From contig BJOX01000142.1 in assembly GCA_009731375.1 (NCBI GenBank), forward strand, positions 576,789 to 605,170: 28,382 nt of DNA. Direction: 5' to 3'. Source of the DNA: Paulinella micropora (Eukaryota; Cercozoa; Imbricatea; Euglyphida). The position numbers and the translations under genes are program-made. This document shows positions 12,924-22,976 of the stretch, piece by piece. Numbering within the stretch: the stretch's first letter is position 1; each line of letters opens with the position of its first letter. Below the pieces are notes generated by a model that was not told the origin of the DNA, did not search any database, and saw only the letters and a program-made list of their open reading frames with translations.

Positions 12924-12959
12924 TCACCGAAGTGTGACAAGCAGAACAACACTGCATTA

Positions 12960-12990
<31 letters not shown>

Positions 12991-13035
12991 CATAGATAGT
13001 CACCGAAGTGTGACAAGCAGAACAACACTGCATTA

Positions 13036-13066
<31 letters not shown>

Positions 13067-13103
13067 TATAGATAGATATATAGATAGATATATAGATAGA
13101 TAT

Positions 13104-13148
<45 letters not shown>

Positions 13149-13188
13149 CACCGAAGTGTGACAAGCAGAACAGCACTGCATAACACCC
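11813..13188. repeat. (GATA)n array with modules H and H'
   Basis: Module H (GACCGTGTAGATAGATATTT and ATAGTCATAGTTAAGCGGAA) occurs near 11898, 12234 and 12397, plus a short form near 11831. Module H' (GTGACAAGCAGAACAACACT) occurs six times (12058, 12514, 12606, 12922, 13000, 13146). H followed by H' is duplicated as one larger unit of about 340 bp (11898-12135 and 12397-12552). A CTAG self-complementary block lies at 12694-12723. Confidence 0.95.
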
Positions 13189-13200
13189 CCCCCACTCACC

Positions 13201-13244
<44 letters not shown>

Positions 13245-13293
13245 CATACATACATACATACATACATACACGCACACACACACACACACATAC

Positions 13294-13372
<79 letters not shown>

Positions 13373-13620
13373 CATACATACATACATACATACATATACA
13401 TGTAAATATAAACACAAATATAAATATAAATATAAATAAAAAAAAAAATATAAATATACATGTAAACATAAGTATACGTATAAATATAAATATAAATATA
13501 AATATAAATATATAAATAAATATAAATATAAATATAAATATAAATATAAATATAAATTTAAATATAAATAGTAATGTATATATTAAAACATTACAATGTA
13601 TATAGACATGTATATACTAC
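13189..13620. repeat. TA, CATA, CA and (ATAAAT)n arrays
   Basis: TA arrays with ATAAAT interruptions (13205-13375), CATA (13370-13395) and a long hexamer-like ATAAAT/TATAAA region (13405-13575). Strongly AT-rich; no features of a gene. Confidence 0.93.
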
Positions 13621-13637
13621 ACAGATCCTTCTCCATC

Positions 13638-13850
13638 ATACATACATACATACATACATACATACATACATACATACATACATACTTTCACCATAGCACG
13701 TATAAGCACAAGACATAACATGCATATGTTTGTATATATGTATTCATGTATGTATGTGTGTGTGTATGTATGTATGTATGTATGTAGGTACGTATGTACG
13801 TATGTACGTATGTATATATGTATGTATGTATGTATATATATGTGCGATAA
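13638..13850. repeat. (CATA)n facing (TATG)n around a short island
   Basis: CATA array at 13638-13685 and TATG/GTAC array at about 13746-13840 are complementary, with about 60 bp between them, so this stretch could fold as a long stem. The island in between has no coding evidence. Confidence 0.85.
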
Positions 13851-13869
13851 AAGCTCGGGACAGAAAGGA

Positions 13870-14699
<830 letters not shown>

Positions 14700-15018
14700 N
14701 NNNNNNNNNNNNNNNNNNNNNNNNNNNNNNNNNNNNNNNNNNNNNNNNNNNNNNNNNNNNNNNNNNNNNNNNNNNNNNNNNNNNNNNNNNNNNNNNNNNN
14801 NNNNNNNNNNNNNNNNNNNNNNNNNNNNNNNNNNNNNNNNNNNNNNNNNNNNNNNNNNNNNNNNNNNNNNNNNNNNNNNNNNNNNNNNNNNNNNNNNNNN
14901 NNNNNNNNNNNNNNNNNNNNNNNNNNNNNNNNNNNNNNNNNNNNNNNNNNNNNNNNNNNNNNNNNNNNNNNNNNNNNNNNNNNNNNNNNNNNNNNNNNNN
15001 NNNNNNNNNNNNNNNNNN
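14700..15018. other. Assembly gap (319 N)
   Basis: Run of N between the AGT array and family B copy 1; it hides the 5' part of that copy. Confidence 1.
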
Positions 15019-15437
15019 ACAGAGTTCCAGCCCAATGGCCTCAAGGCGTTAAACTGTGACGCCAACTCATAACCCTTTGGTGGTAGATGCTGGGGAGGAG
15101 GGTCGTTGCGCGCGTAAAAGATCTTAAACTCCGCATATGCTGGTTGATAGCCCAGGACCCAGCAGACACCAGATTGTTATGGGTGGGGTTTCGAGGCAGC
15201 TCTAGCAACCGCGCTTGGTGTATGCACTTGCACATTCGGTGACGTCTTGCAAGAGGTTGCTGGGACTGCGGAATAACCTCGGCTTAGTGCAGTCTTGCCC
15301 TCAGGAGCTCCATCGGTGGCCCCGATCATCAGGCGAGAGACTGACACGGGGGGGTGGAGGACCTCGAACAAGGGTATTGGAGGCTTATGTCCGTTGAGGA
15401 TATGCCATTAGCTGCATCAGTACGCCTCAGATATAGT
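15019..15437 (+). mobile_element. Family B repeat, copy 1 (5' end in gap)
   Basis: Virtually identical to 18014-18434 and 18507-18924. The plus strand starts with ACAGAGTTCCAGCCCAATGG and ends CAGATATAGTAAAT before an ATT array. Short open frames of 60-64 codons are conserved only because the copies are so similar, and stops cut all frames. A LINE 3'UTR or a SINE-like body is possible. GATAGCCCAG also occurs in the tRNA-like SINE A box, but no clear B box lies downstream. Confidence 0.85.
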
Positions 15438-15443
15438 AAATAC

Positions 15444-15497
<54 letters not shown>

Positions 15498-15511
15498 CAT
15501 TATTATTATTA
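15438..15511. repeat. (ATT)n microsatellite
   Basis: ATT array joining the family B tail to the SINE head. Confidence 0.97.
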
Positions 15512-15515
15512 GTAT

Positions 15516-15640
15516 GGGACACCGTGATAGCCCAGTGGTCAAGTTCTACCATCTGGGCCCTGTCGCCAGTTCGATTCCCGTCGGTGCCACCAGTATTTTC
15601 ATTGAACATACCGGTCCGTCTGGAAGTGTTAGAACTGCCC
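15516..15640 (+). mobile_element. tRNA-derived SINE, copy 2 (3' part in gap)
   Basis: A box TAGCCCAGTGG at 15528-15538 and B box AGTTCGATTCC at 15569-15579. Bases 15518-15524 (GACACCG) pair with 15582-15588 (CGGTGCC) at 6 of 7 positions, and ACCA follows. About one difference in 125 bp from the minus-strand copy at 4394-4624. The body is lost in the gap. Confidence 0.85.
15528..15579 (+). promoter_or_regulatory. Internal pol III promoter (A and B boxes)
   Basis: The A and B boxes start 41 bp apart, the normal spacing for a tRNA gene. They match the eukaryotic type 2 pol III promoter pattern, so the head could still drive transcription. Confidence 0.75.
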
Positions 15641-15911
15641 NNNNNNNNNNNNNNNNNNNNNNNNNNNNNNNNNNNNNNNNNNNNNNNNNNNNNNNNNNNN
15701 NNNNNNNNNNNNNNNNNNNNNNNNNNNNNNNNNNNNNNNNNNNNNNNNNNNNNNNNNNNNNNNNNNNNNNNNNNNNNNNNNNNNNNNNNNNNNNNNNNNN
15801 NNNNNNNNNNNNNNNNNNNNNNNNNNNNNNNNNNNNNNNNNNNNNNNNNNNNNNNNNNNNNNNNNNNNNNNNNNNNNNNNNNNNNNNNNNNNNNNNNNNN
15901 NNNNNNNNNNN
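15641..15911. other. Assembly gap (271 N)
   Basis: Run of N between the SINE and family A copy 2. Confidence 1.
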
Positions 15912-16124
15912 CGGGTTTCGAGGCGTCCCAGATACTTACCACAAAACGTCCTCATGCGCTGGCAGACCGCATGAAATGTCTGCTACCCCTGGTACTACCT
16001 CCATGCGGGACCTACCCAGTCTCGTGGAGCTCTCACGCGGGGAAGATCAATCATTTGTAGTTGATTTCCTGCAAGGTACCCGACACTGTGCGGGTAGTAG
16101 GGACTTCCTTTTGGGGCCTTCTAT
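15912..16124 (+). mobile_element. Family A repeat, copy 2 (both ends in gaps)
   Basis: 213 bp matching 31-243 with about 6 substitutions and no indels. The tail seen in copy 1 is hidden in the next gap. Confidence 0.85.
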
Positions 16125-17025
16125 NNNNNNNNNNNNNNNNNNNNNNNNNNNNNNNNNNNNNNNNNNNNNNNNNNNNNNNNNNNNNNNNNNNNNNNNNNNN
16201 NNNNNNNNNNNNNNNNNNNNNNNNNNNNNNNNNNNNNNNNNNNNNNNNNNNNNNNNNNNNNNNNNNNNNNNNNNNNNNNNNNNNNNNNNNNNNNNNNNNN
16301 NNNNNNNNNNNNNNNNNNNNNNNNNNNNNNNNNNNNNNNNNNNNNNNNNNNNNNNNNNNNNNNNNNNNNNNNNNNNNNNNNNNNNNNNNNNNNNNNNNNN
16401 NNNNNNNNNNNNNNNNNNNNNNNNNNNNNNNNNNNNNNNNNNNNNNNNNNNNNNNNNNNNNNNNNNNNNNNNNNNNNNNNNNNNNNNNNNNNNNNNNNNN
16501 NNNNNNNNNNNNNNNNNNNNNNNNNNNNNNNNNNNNNNNNNNNNNNNNNNNNNNNNNNNNNNNNNNNNNNNNNNNNNNNNNNNNNNNNNNNNNNNNNNNN
16601 NNNNNNNNNNNNNNNNNNNNNNNNNNNNNNNNNNNNNNNNNNNNNNNNNNNNNNNNNNNNNNNNNNNNNNNNNNNNNNNNNNNNNNNNNNNNNNNNNNNN
16701 NNNNNNNNNNNNNNNNNNNNNNNNNNNNNNNNNNNNNNNNNNNNNNNNNNNNNNNNNNNNNNNNNNNNNNNNNNNNNNNNNNNNNNNNNNNNNNNNNNNN
16801 NNNNNNNNNNNNNNNNNNNNNNNNNNNNNNNNNNNNNNNNNNNNNNNNNNNNNNNNNNNNNNNNNNNNNNNNNNNNNNNNNNNNNNNNNNNNNNNNNNNN
16901 NNNNNNNNNNNNNNNNNNNNNNNNNNNNNNNNNNNNNNNNNNNNNNNNNNNNNNNNNNNNNNNNNNNNNNNNNNNNNNNNNNNNNNNNNNNNNNNNNNNN
17001 NNNNNNNNNNNNNNNNNNNNNNNNN
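16125..17025. other. Assembly gap (901 N)
   Basis: Run of N from within family A to the poly-C edge of family C. Confidence 1.
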
Positions 17026-17871
17026 CCCCCCCCCCCCCCCCCCCAAAATGTCCGCACCCCTGTCGGAATAAATCATGGTTTGTCGGAACCAGGTGGAGTT
17101 GGTAGCTCATTTATTTGCAGGGTGGTTAGCCCCAGACTCGATCTTGATGCTGATATGATTTTTTTGGAATTCACACAAATATTTGCGTTAGGGCCGTGTG
17201 TCCTGAATGCCAAAATTCCTTTATTTTTCACCCCAATCGGAATAAATCATGGTTTGTGTGAGCCAGGAGGAGTTGGGAGCTCATATTGACAGGGTGGCTA
17301 GCCCCAGACTTGATGTCGAAGCTTATATAACTTTTTTTTTGGAATTCACGCAAATATTTGCGTTAGGGGAGTGTCCTGAATGCCAAAAATCCTTGGTTTT
17401 TTTAGCCTATTTTCTGCTCTACCATCGGAATAAATCATGGTTTGTGTGAACCAGGAGTTGGGAGCTCATATTGGCAGGGTAGCCAGCCCCAGACTCGATG
17501 TTGATGCTGGTATAATTTTTTTGGAATTCACGCAAATATTTGCGTTACTAGGGGAGTGTCCTGAATGCCAAATTTCCTTGTTTTGTTGCAGTAATTGCCG
17601 GTGCCTCCGGCAATTGAACGTACCCTGTCGACTGGGCAGGGGGGGTCCGGGGGGCCCTCCCCCCGGGAACCCCAGCCCTGTGATTGTACGTACCCGTTTT
17701 GGTCGCGGGTGGCAACCACACCTGAAAATTGAGGTTTTTTTTTTTGCCACCAGGCGCCCTTTGCGGCACCTCCGGCAATTCAACGTACCCTGTCGAAGGG
17801 AAAAGAGGGGTCCGGGGGGCCCTCCAAACATTGATAAGAAGTTTCAGGTGTTGGCGCAGCCCCTAGTTATT
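17026..17871 (+). mobile_element. Family C composite element, right copy
   Basis: Starts with C-rich sequence at the gap. Three roughly 180 bp units follow, each with GGAATAAATCATGGTTTGT, a GCCCCAGACTCGAT-type part and the 16 bp palindrome ACGCAAATATTTGCGT (17348, 17530; one mismatch at 17173). Then come a 9 bp-stem hairpin (17593-17615), CGTACCCTGTCGACTGG, GGGGTCCGGGGGGCCCTCC, and a second shorter copy of the last parts (17764-17825). It ends TTCAGGTGTTGGCGCAGCCC and an ATT array. Inverted relative to 3156-4090. No protein is encoded. Confidence 0.75.
17593..17615. other. Perfect 9 bp hairpin in family C
   Basis: AATTGCCGG, loop TGCCT, CCGGCAATT. The left family C copy has a shorter, partly broken version near 3440-3462. 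Confidence 0.85.
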
Positions 17872-17893
17872 ATTATTAAAATTATTATTATTA

Positions 17894-17950
<57 letters not shown>
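17872..17950. repeat. (ATT)n microsatellite
   Basis: ATT tail of family C, directly joined to family B copy 2. Confidence 0.97.
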
Positions 17951-18442
17951 GGAGTGTTGACTGTGACATATTTGAGGGAAATCCCGATGAAAAAACTAGT
18001 CACACTTGCTAAACAGAGTTCCAGCCCAATGGCCTCAAGGCGTTAAACTGTGACGCCAACTCATAACCCTTTGGTGGTAGATGCTGGGGAGGAGGGTCGT
18101 TGCGCGCGTAAAAGATCTTAAACTCCGCATATGCTGGTTGATAGCCCAGGACCCAGCAGACACCAGATTGTTATGGGTGGGGTTTCGAGGCAGCTCTAGC
18201 AACCGCGCTTGGTGTATGCACTTGCACATTCGGTGACGTCTTGCAAGAGGTTGCTGGGACTGCGGAATAACCTCGGCTTAGTGCAGTCTTGCCCTCAGGA
18301 GCTCCATCGGTGGCCCCGATCATCAGGCGAGAGACTGACACGGGGGGGTGGAGGACCTCGAACAAGGGTATTGGAGGCTTATGTCCGTTGAGGATATGCC
18401 ATTAGCTGCATCAGTACGCCTCAGATATAGTAAATCTGCCTT
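17951..18442 (+). mobile_element. Family B repeat, copy 2 (tandem unit 1)
   Basis: A 492 bp unit from GGAGTGTTGACTGTGACAT to AGTAAATCTGCCTT. It adds about 63 bp at the 5' side that the gap hides in copy 1. It is joined to copy 3 with no ATT array between them. Confidence 0.9.
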
Positions 18443-18924
18443 GGAGTGTTGACTGTGACATATTTGAGGGAAATCCCGATGAAAAAACCTAGTCACACTT
18501 GCTAAACAGAGTTCCAGCCCAATGGCCTCAAGGCGTTAAACTGTGACGCCAACTCATAACCCTTTGGTGGTAGATGCTGGGGAGGAGGGTCGTTGCGCGC
18601 GTAAAAGATCTTAAACTCCGCATATGCTGGTTGATAGCCCAGGACCCAGCAGACACCAGATTGTTATGGGTGGGGTTTCGAGGCAGCTCTAGCAACCGCG
18701 CTTGGTGTATGCACTTGCACATTCGGTGACGTCTTGCAAGAGGTTGCTGGGACTGCGGAATAACCTCGGCTTAGTGCAGTCTTGCCCTCAGGAGCTCCAT
18801 CGGTGGCCCCGATCATCAGGCGAGAGACTGACACGGGGGGGTGGAGGACCTCGAACAAGGGTATTGGAGGCTTATGTCCGTTGAGGATATGCCATTAGCT
18901 GCATCAGTACCCCTCAGATATAGT
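18443..18924 (+). mobile_element. Family B repeat, copy 3 (tandem unit 2)
   Basis: Direct tandem copy of 17951-18442 with one inserted C near 18487 and one G-to-C change near 18911. It ends CAGATATAGT and then an ATT array, so it lacks the CTGCCTT junction. Confidence 0.9.
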
Positions 18925-19025
18925 ATTATTATCATTATTATAATTATTATAATTATTATAATTATTATAATTATTATCATTATCATTATTATTATTATCA
19001 TTATTATATTATCATTATTATTATA

Positions 19026-19057
<32 letters not shown>

Positions 19058-19066
19058 TACTATTAC

Positions 19067-19105
<39 letters not shown>

Positions 19106-19133
19106 CATTATTATTATTATTATTATTATTGGC

Positions 19134-19199
<66 letters not shown>
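18925..19199. repeat. (ATT)n facing (AAT)n, long palindrome
   Basis: TTA/ATT units with CAT interruptions to 19130, the 3 bp GGC, then AAT units to 19198. ATTATT...GGC...AATAAT is a palindrome with arms of at least 24 bp perfect, and about 60 bp with a few mismatches. Confidence 0.95.
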
Positions 19200-19228
19200 T
19201 GGCTGAGATCGAATCGCTTGAAGTGATA
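19200..19228 (+). mobile_element. Small fragment of the fold-back element
   Basis: GGCTGAGATCGAATCGCTTG followed by AAGTGAT resembles GACTGAGATAAAAACGCTTG and AAGTAAT in the element at 20254-20472. It is short, so the match is tentative. Confidence 0.4.
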
Positions 19229-19265
19229 TGTATATATATATATATATAGTGATATATATATATAC

Positions 19266-19312
<47 letters not shown>

Positions 19313-19548
19313 TGATCGTTTATTCTGCTTCACTAAATAGATAGATAGGTAGGTAGGTATGTATGTAGGTAGGTAGGTAGGTAGTGGGTAGGTAGGTAGG
19401 TAGGTAGGTAGGTAGATAGATAGATATATAGATATATAGATAGATAGATAGATAGAAGACAGATAGATACTCAGATAGACAGACAGATAGATAGTCAGAT
19501 AGATAGATAGATAAATAGATAGATAGATCAAGGTAATAGAGTGAAGGA
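19229..19548. repeat. TA, GGTA and GATA arrays
   Basis: TA arrays (19230-19312), then GGTA/GTAG (19340-19413) and GATA with GACA units (19414-19530). Confidence 0.95.
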
Positions 19549-19553
19549 TTGAC

Positions 19554-19705
19554 CTATGAGAGAGGCAAGGAAGGTTCTCTATATTGTATGTATGTATGTA
19601 TGTATGTATGCATGGATGTATGTCTGTATGTATGTATGTATGTATGTATGCATGCATGTATGTATGTTTGTATAGAGCACTCAGGTGAGGCAACAGAACA
19701 TATGC
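19554..19705. repeat. Module J' copy split by a (TATG)n array
   Basis: TGAGAGAGGCAAGGAAGG and CTCTATA on the left and AGAGCACTCAGGTGAGGC plus AACAGAA on the right match the continuous sequence at 20129-20182. Between them lies a TATG/CATG array of about 90 bp (19586-19672). Confidence 0.8.
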
Positions 19706-19732
19706 AAATACATACATACATACATACATACA

Positions 19733-19768
<36 letters not shown>

Positions 19769-19918
19769 TATATGGTATATTATTTACTTAAGTAGATAGA
19801 TATAGATAGGTCTAGGTAGGTAGGTAGGTAGGTAGGCCAGGTAGGTAGGTAGGTAGGTCGTAAGTAGGTATTAGATAGGTACGTAGGAGGGTGTAGATAG
19901 GTAGATAAGATAAATAAG
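19706..19918. repeat. (CATA)n then (GGTA)n array
   Basis: CATA units (19709-19762), a short TA tract, then GGTA/AGGT units with GATA (19790-19905). Confidence 0.93.
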
Positions 19919-19973
19919 CCAGATAGAAGTATGAGCTGGATCTAGATTAAAAGCATGAAGTTTTGTATTTTAT

Positions 19974-20112
19974 CGGTCACCTCCACAAAATGTGGTCAGT
20001 TTACCGGTAAAACTACATATGCGGCGCGCCAAAAAATTTGACGTCTTTCGCGGGCTCGCCGGCCCGGCCCGGCTCTCACGCAAAACACGTCAAATTTCTG
20101 GCTAGCCGCGTA
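19974..20112. mobile_element. GC-rich hairpin element, copy 1
   Basis: Starts CGGTCACCTCCACAAAATG. The inner part 20021-20109 has arms GCGGCGCGCCAAAAAATTTG plus ACGT and the inverted ACGTCAAATTTCTGGCTAGC plus CGC. The loop region is very GC-rich (CTCGCCGGCCCGGCCCGG). A second copy lies at 21379-21518. It has no frame; probably a fold-back MITE. Confidence 0.75.
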
Positions 20113-20128
20113 ATATTACTAAGTACCC

Positions 20129-20253
20129 GTGAGAGAGGCAAGGAGGGGCCTCTGCAGAGCTCGCAGGTAGCCCAACAGAAGACGTGGGTAGTTGTGTAGA
20201 GCATCCAGCCATAGCTAGCTAGCGCAAACTTAGAAAAATACCTAGGAGAATGT
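20129..20253. repeat. Module J' plus J, copy 1
   Basis: Continuous J' (20129-20182) followed by J (GTGGGTAGTTGTGTAGAGCA, then CATAGCTAGCTAGCGCAAAC and CTTAGAAAAATACCTAGG). Other J copies are at 20476-20543, 20761-20828 and 21075-21140, with a partial at 20902-20933. Confidence 0.85.
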
Positions 20254-20472
20254 GAGAAGTTCCTTGTACTTAAACCACAATGAGCAAAATGACTTGAAAC
20301 GTTTCGTTCTCAGCCGGTTCTGATCTTTGCGGCTTGTGTCGTGGCTCATTTGAAAGCTCTCATCAAGAGCTTTCTAATTTTGAGCCATAACACAGGTTGT
20401 AGATGCAAATACTGACTGAGATAAAAACGCTTGAAGTAATTGTTCGTTGTACTTAAGAAATAGGAACTTCTC
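20254..20472. mobile_element. Fold-back (palindromic) element, copy 1
   Basis: 219 bp whose two halves are imperfect inverted repeats: it starts GAGAAGTTCC and ends GGAACTTCTC. The centre is a perfect stem, GAAAGCTCT-CATCA-AGAGCTTTC (20352-20374). It has no coding frame. In total it is a reverse-complement match to 20544-20758. Confidence 0.88.
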
Positions 20473-20475
20473 ATC

Positions 20476-20543
20476 GTGGGTAGTTGTGTAGAGCATTCAG
20501 CAATAGCTAGCTAACGCAAACTTAGAGAAATACCTAAGACATT
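20476..20543. repeat. Module J, copy 2
   Basis: GTGGGTAGTTGTGTAGAGCA, AATAGCTAGCTAACGCAAAC, TTAGAGAAATACCTAAGACA. Forms the spacer between the two fold-back copies. Confidence 0.88.
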
Positions 20544-20758
20544 GAGAAGGTCCTATTTCTTAAGTACAACGAACAATTACTTCAAGCGCTTTGATCTCAG
20601 TCAGTATTCGCATCTACAACCTGTGTTATGGCTCATTGGAAAGCTCTTGATGAGAGCTTTCAAATGAGCTACTACACAAGCCGCAAAGATCAGAACCGGC
20701 TGAGAACGAAACGTTTCAAGTCATTTTGCTCATTGTGGTTAAGTACAAGGAACTTCTC
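20544..20758. mobile_element. Fold-back (palindromic) element, copy 2, opposite orientation
   Basis: 215 bp, nearly the exact reverse complement of 20254-20472. It starts GAGAAGGTCC and ends GGAACTTCTC. Together the two copies make a large inverted repeat with a 71 bp spacer. Confidence 0.88.
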
Positions 20759-20760
20759 AT

Positions 20761-21074
20761 GTGGGTAGTGGTGTAGAGGCATTCCAGGCATAGCTAGCTA
20801 GCGCAAACTTAGAGAAATACCTATGACATATGATATAGATATAGATATAGACATAGACATAGACATAGACATAGATATAGACATAGATATAGATGTAGAT
20901 ACCAGCGCAAACTTAGAGAAGTACCTAGGAAATATGATATAGATATAGATATAGATATAGAAATAGACATAGACATAGATATAGATATAGATATAGACAT
21001 AGACATAGATATAGATATAGATATAGATATAGATATAGATATAGATAAAGATATAGATATACATGTAGATATAG
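20761..21074. repeat. Module J, copy 3, then (ATAGAT)n with a partial J
   Basis: J at 20761-20828, then a GATATA/GACATA hexamer array broken by a 3' part of J (CAGCGCAAACTTAGAGAAGT, 20902-20933). Confidence 0.9.
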
Positions 21075-21350
21075 AGGGTAGTGGTGTAGAGGCATTCCAG
21101 CCCTAGCAAGCCTAGCGCAAACTTAGAAAAAACACCTAAAAAGAAAAACATATATATCACACAAACACACAAACACACGCTGGAATACATATAACACAAA
21201 CAAACACACAAACACATGTAACACAAACACACAAAACAAAAATACCTAACAAAGAAAAACACGTATAGACACACATACAAAAACATAAAACACAGACAAA
21301 ACACACGCAGCATACAAGTCATTATTCACTGTGCGTAAGAACCAAGATCC
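21075..21350. repeat. Module J, copy 4, then A-rich (ACACAAAC)-like sequence
   Basis: J at 21075-21140 (GGGTAGTGGTGTAGAGGCAT), then about 190 bp of ACACAAAC-, AACACA- and AAACAC-type simple sequence (21141-21310) and 40 bp of unique sequence. Confidence 0.8.
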
Positions 21351-21378
21351 TCCCTACGCAGTAGAAAACAAAGGTTTT

Positions 21379-21518
21379 TCCGGTCACCTCCACAAATGCG
21401 GTCAGGTTACCGATAAAAATCACATATGCGGCGCGCCAAATTTGACGTGTTTTGCGGGCTCGCCGGCCCGGCTCCGGCTCTCACGCACAATACGTCAAAT
21501 TGGTGGCTAGCCGCATAA
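21379..21518. mobile_element. GC-rich hairpin element, copy 2
   Basis: Same layout as 19974-20112: CCGGTCACCTCCACAAATGC, arms GCGGCGCGCCAAATTTGACG and CGTCAAATTGGTGGCTAGCC plus GC (21428-21514), GC-rich loop. TATGCGGC and GCCGCATA at the ends pair perfectly here. Confidence 0.78.
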
Positions 21519-21555
21519 TATATACTATTTCCCAACATAACATTATCAGGAGACA

Positions 21556-21691
21556 TTCTACACCACCCAGATTTCCGGGTTTCTGGGGCCACTTCCCTGG
21601 GTTTTTTTTTGCTTTTTCCTGAAAAGCCTGGCCTTTGGTGGCGGCAACTTTTGCCACCCCGAAACCCGGAAAAAATCTGGGTGGTGTAGAA
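21556..21691. mobile_element. 136 bp fold-back element, copy 1
   Basis: Arm TTCTACACCACCCAGATTTC plus CGGGTTTC (21556-21583) matches the reverse complement of 21661-21691 apart from extra Ts. Between the arms are CTGGGGCCACTTCCCTGG, a T run and CTTTGGTGGCGGCAACTTTT. It has no TIR-type transposon frame. Confidence 0.85.
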
Positions 21692-21753
21692 CGGACCTGA
21701 GTAAGCCAGTAGAAAAACAAAAGTTTTTCCCAAATATAACATACCAGGACACA
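21692..21753. repeat. Duplicated flank of the 136 bp element
   Basis: TTTTTCCCAAATATAACATA and CCAGGACACATTCTACAC resemble the sequence upstream of copy 1 (21526-21560), so element and flank were copied together. Confidence 0.7.
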
Positions 21754-21891
21754 TTCTACACTACACCAGCCAGATTTCCGGGTTTCTGGGGCCACTTCCC
21801 TGGGGGTTTTCGCTTTTCATGAAAAGTCTGGCCTTTGGTGGCGGCACTTTTGCCACCCGGAAACCAGGAACTCTGGGTGGATGGAGTAGAA
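21754..21891. mobile_element. 138 bp fold-back element, copy 2
   Basis: Same layout as copy 1, with arms starting TTCTACACTACACCAGCCAG and ending ACTCTGGGTGGATGGAGTAG plus AA. The arms are more diverged than in copy 1. Confidence 0.8.
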
Positions 21892-21957
21892 TGAGGCTAT
21901 GCATGTAGTTGTATTTGTGTAGTTGTGTATATACATGTTGGAGCCATAGCCTGCATT
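21892..21957. other. Short unique island
   Basis: About 66 bp between the fold-back copy and the GATA array. Nothing recognised. Confidence 0.5.
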
Positions 21958-22076
21958 TATATAGATAGATAGATAGATAGATGAGATAGAAAGATAGATA
22001 GATAGATAGATGGATGGATGGATGGATGGATAGATAGATAGATATATAGATGGATGGATGGATGGATGGATGGATG

Positions 22077-22124
<48 letters not shown>

Positions 22125-22176
22125 TGCTTGGCTTGTCGTAACCGGTCCCAGTCACTGTGTGAGTATATATAAATAT

Positions 22177-22223
<47 letters not shown>

Positions 22224-22296
22224 TACTTGGCTTTCGTAAGCGGTCCCAATCACTGTGTGAGAGTATACATATATATATATACATATATATATTATA

Positions 22297-22327
<31 letters not shown>

Positions 22328-22337
22328 AGATATAGAC

Positions 22338-22374
<37 letters not shown>

Positions 22375-22416
22375 CATACTTGGCTTGTCGTAGCCGGTCC
22401 CAGTCACTGTGTGCGA

Positions 22417-22483
<67 letters not shown>

Positions 22484-22484
22484 G

Positions 22485-22516
<32 letters not shown>

Positions 22517-22558
22517 ACTTTGGCTTGTCGTAAGCGGTCCCAGTCACTGTGTGAGAGC

Positions 22559-22606
<48 letters not shown>

Positions 22607-22656
22607 AGATATAGATATAGATAGATAGATAGATAGATAGACAAATAAATAAATAA

Positions 22657-22708
<52 letters not shown>

Positions 22709-22768
22709 TTGGCTTGTCGTAGTCGGTCCCAATCACTGTGTGAGAGTATATATATACATACGTATATA

Positions 22769-22799
<31 letters not shown>

Positions 22800-22902
22800 A
22801 GATATAGATATAGATATAGATAGATAGATAGATAGATAGATATATAGATATATAGATAGATATACTTGGCTTGTCGTAGTCGGTCCCAGTCACTGTGTGA
22901 GA

Positions 22903-22976
<74 letters not shown>

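Noticed and set aside
15516-15592. Functional tRNA gene
   Set aside because: T-arm and anticodon-arm pairing is broken, there is no clear anticodon loop, and the same sequence continues into a repeated body in another copy.
15514-17289. 591-codon plus-strand frame
   Set aside because: Most of it is N from gaps; the rest is SINE, family A and family C sequence.
15041-18884. Conserved 60-64 codon frames in the three family B copies
   Set aside because: Conservation only reflects recent copying of the DNA; frames overlap on both strands and have no recognisable domain.
20798-21754. Minus-strand frames of 174, 115 and 104 codons around the fold-back elements
   Set aside because: They cross hexamer arrays and hairpin arms and have no known motif; the 115 and 104 frames read the duplicated fold-back element twice.
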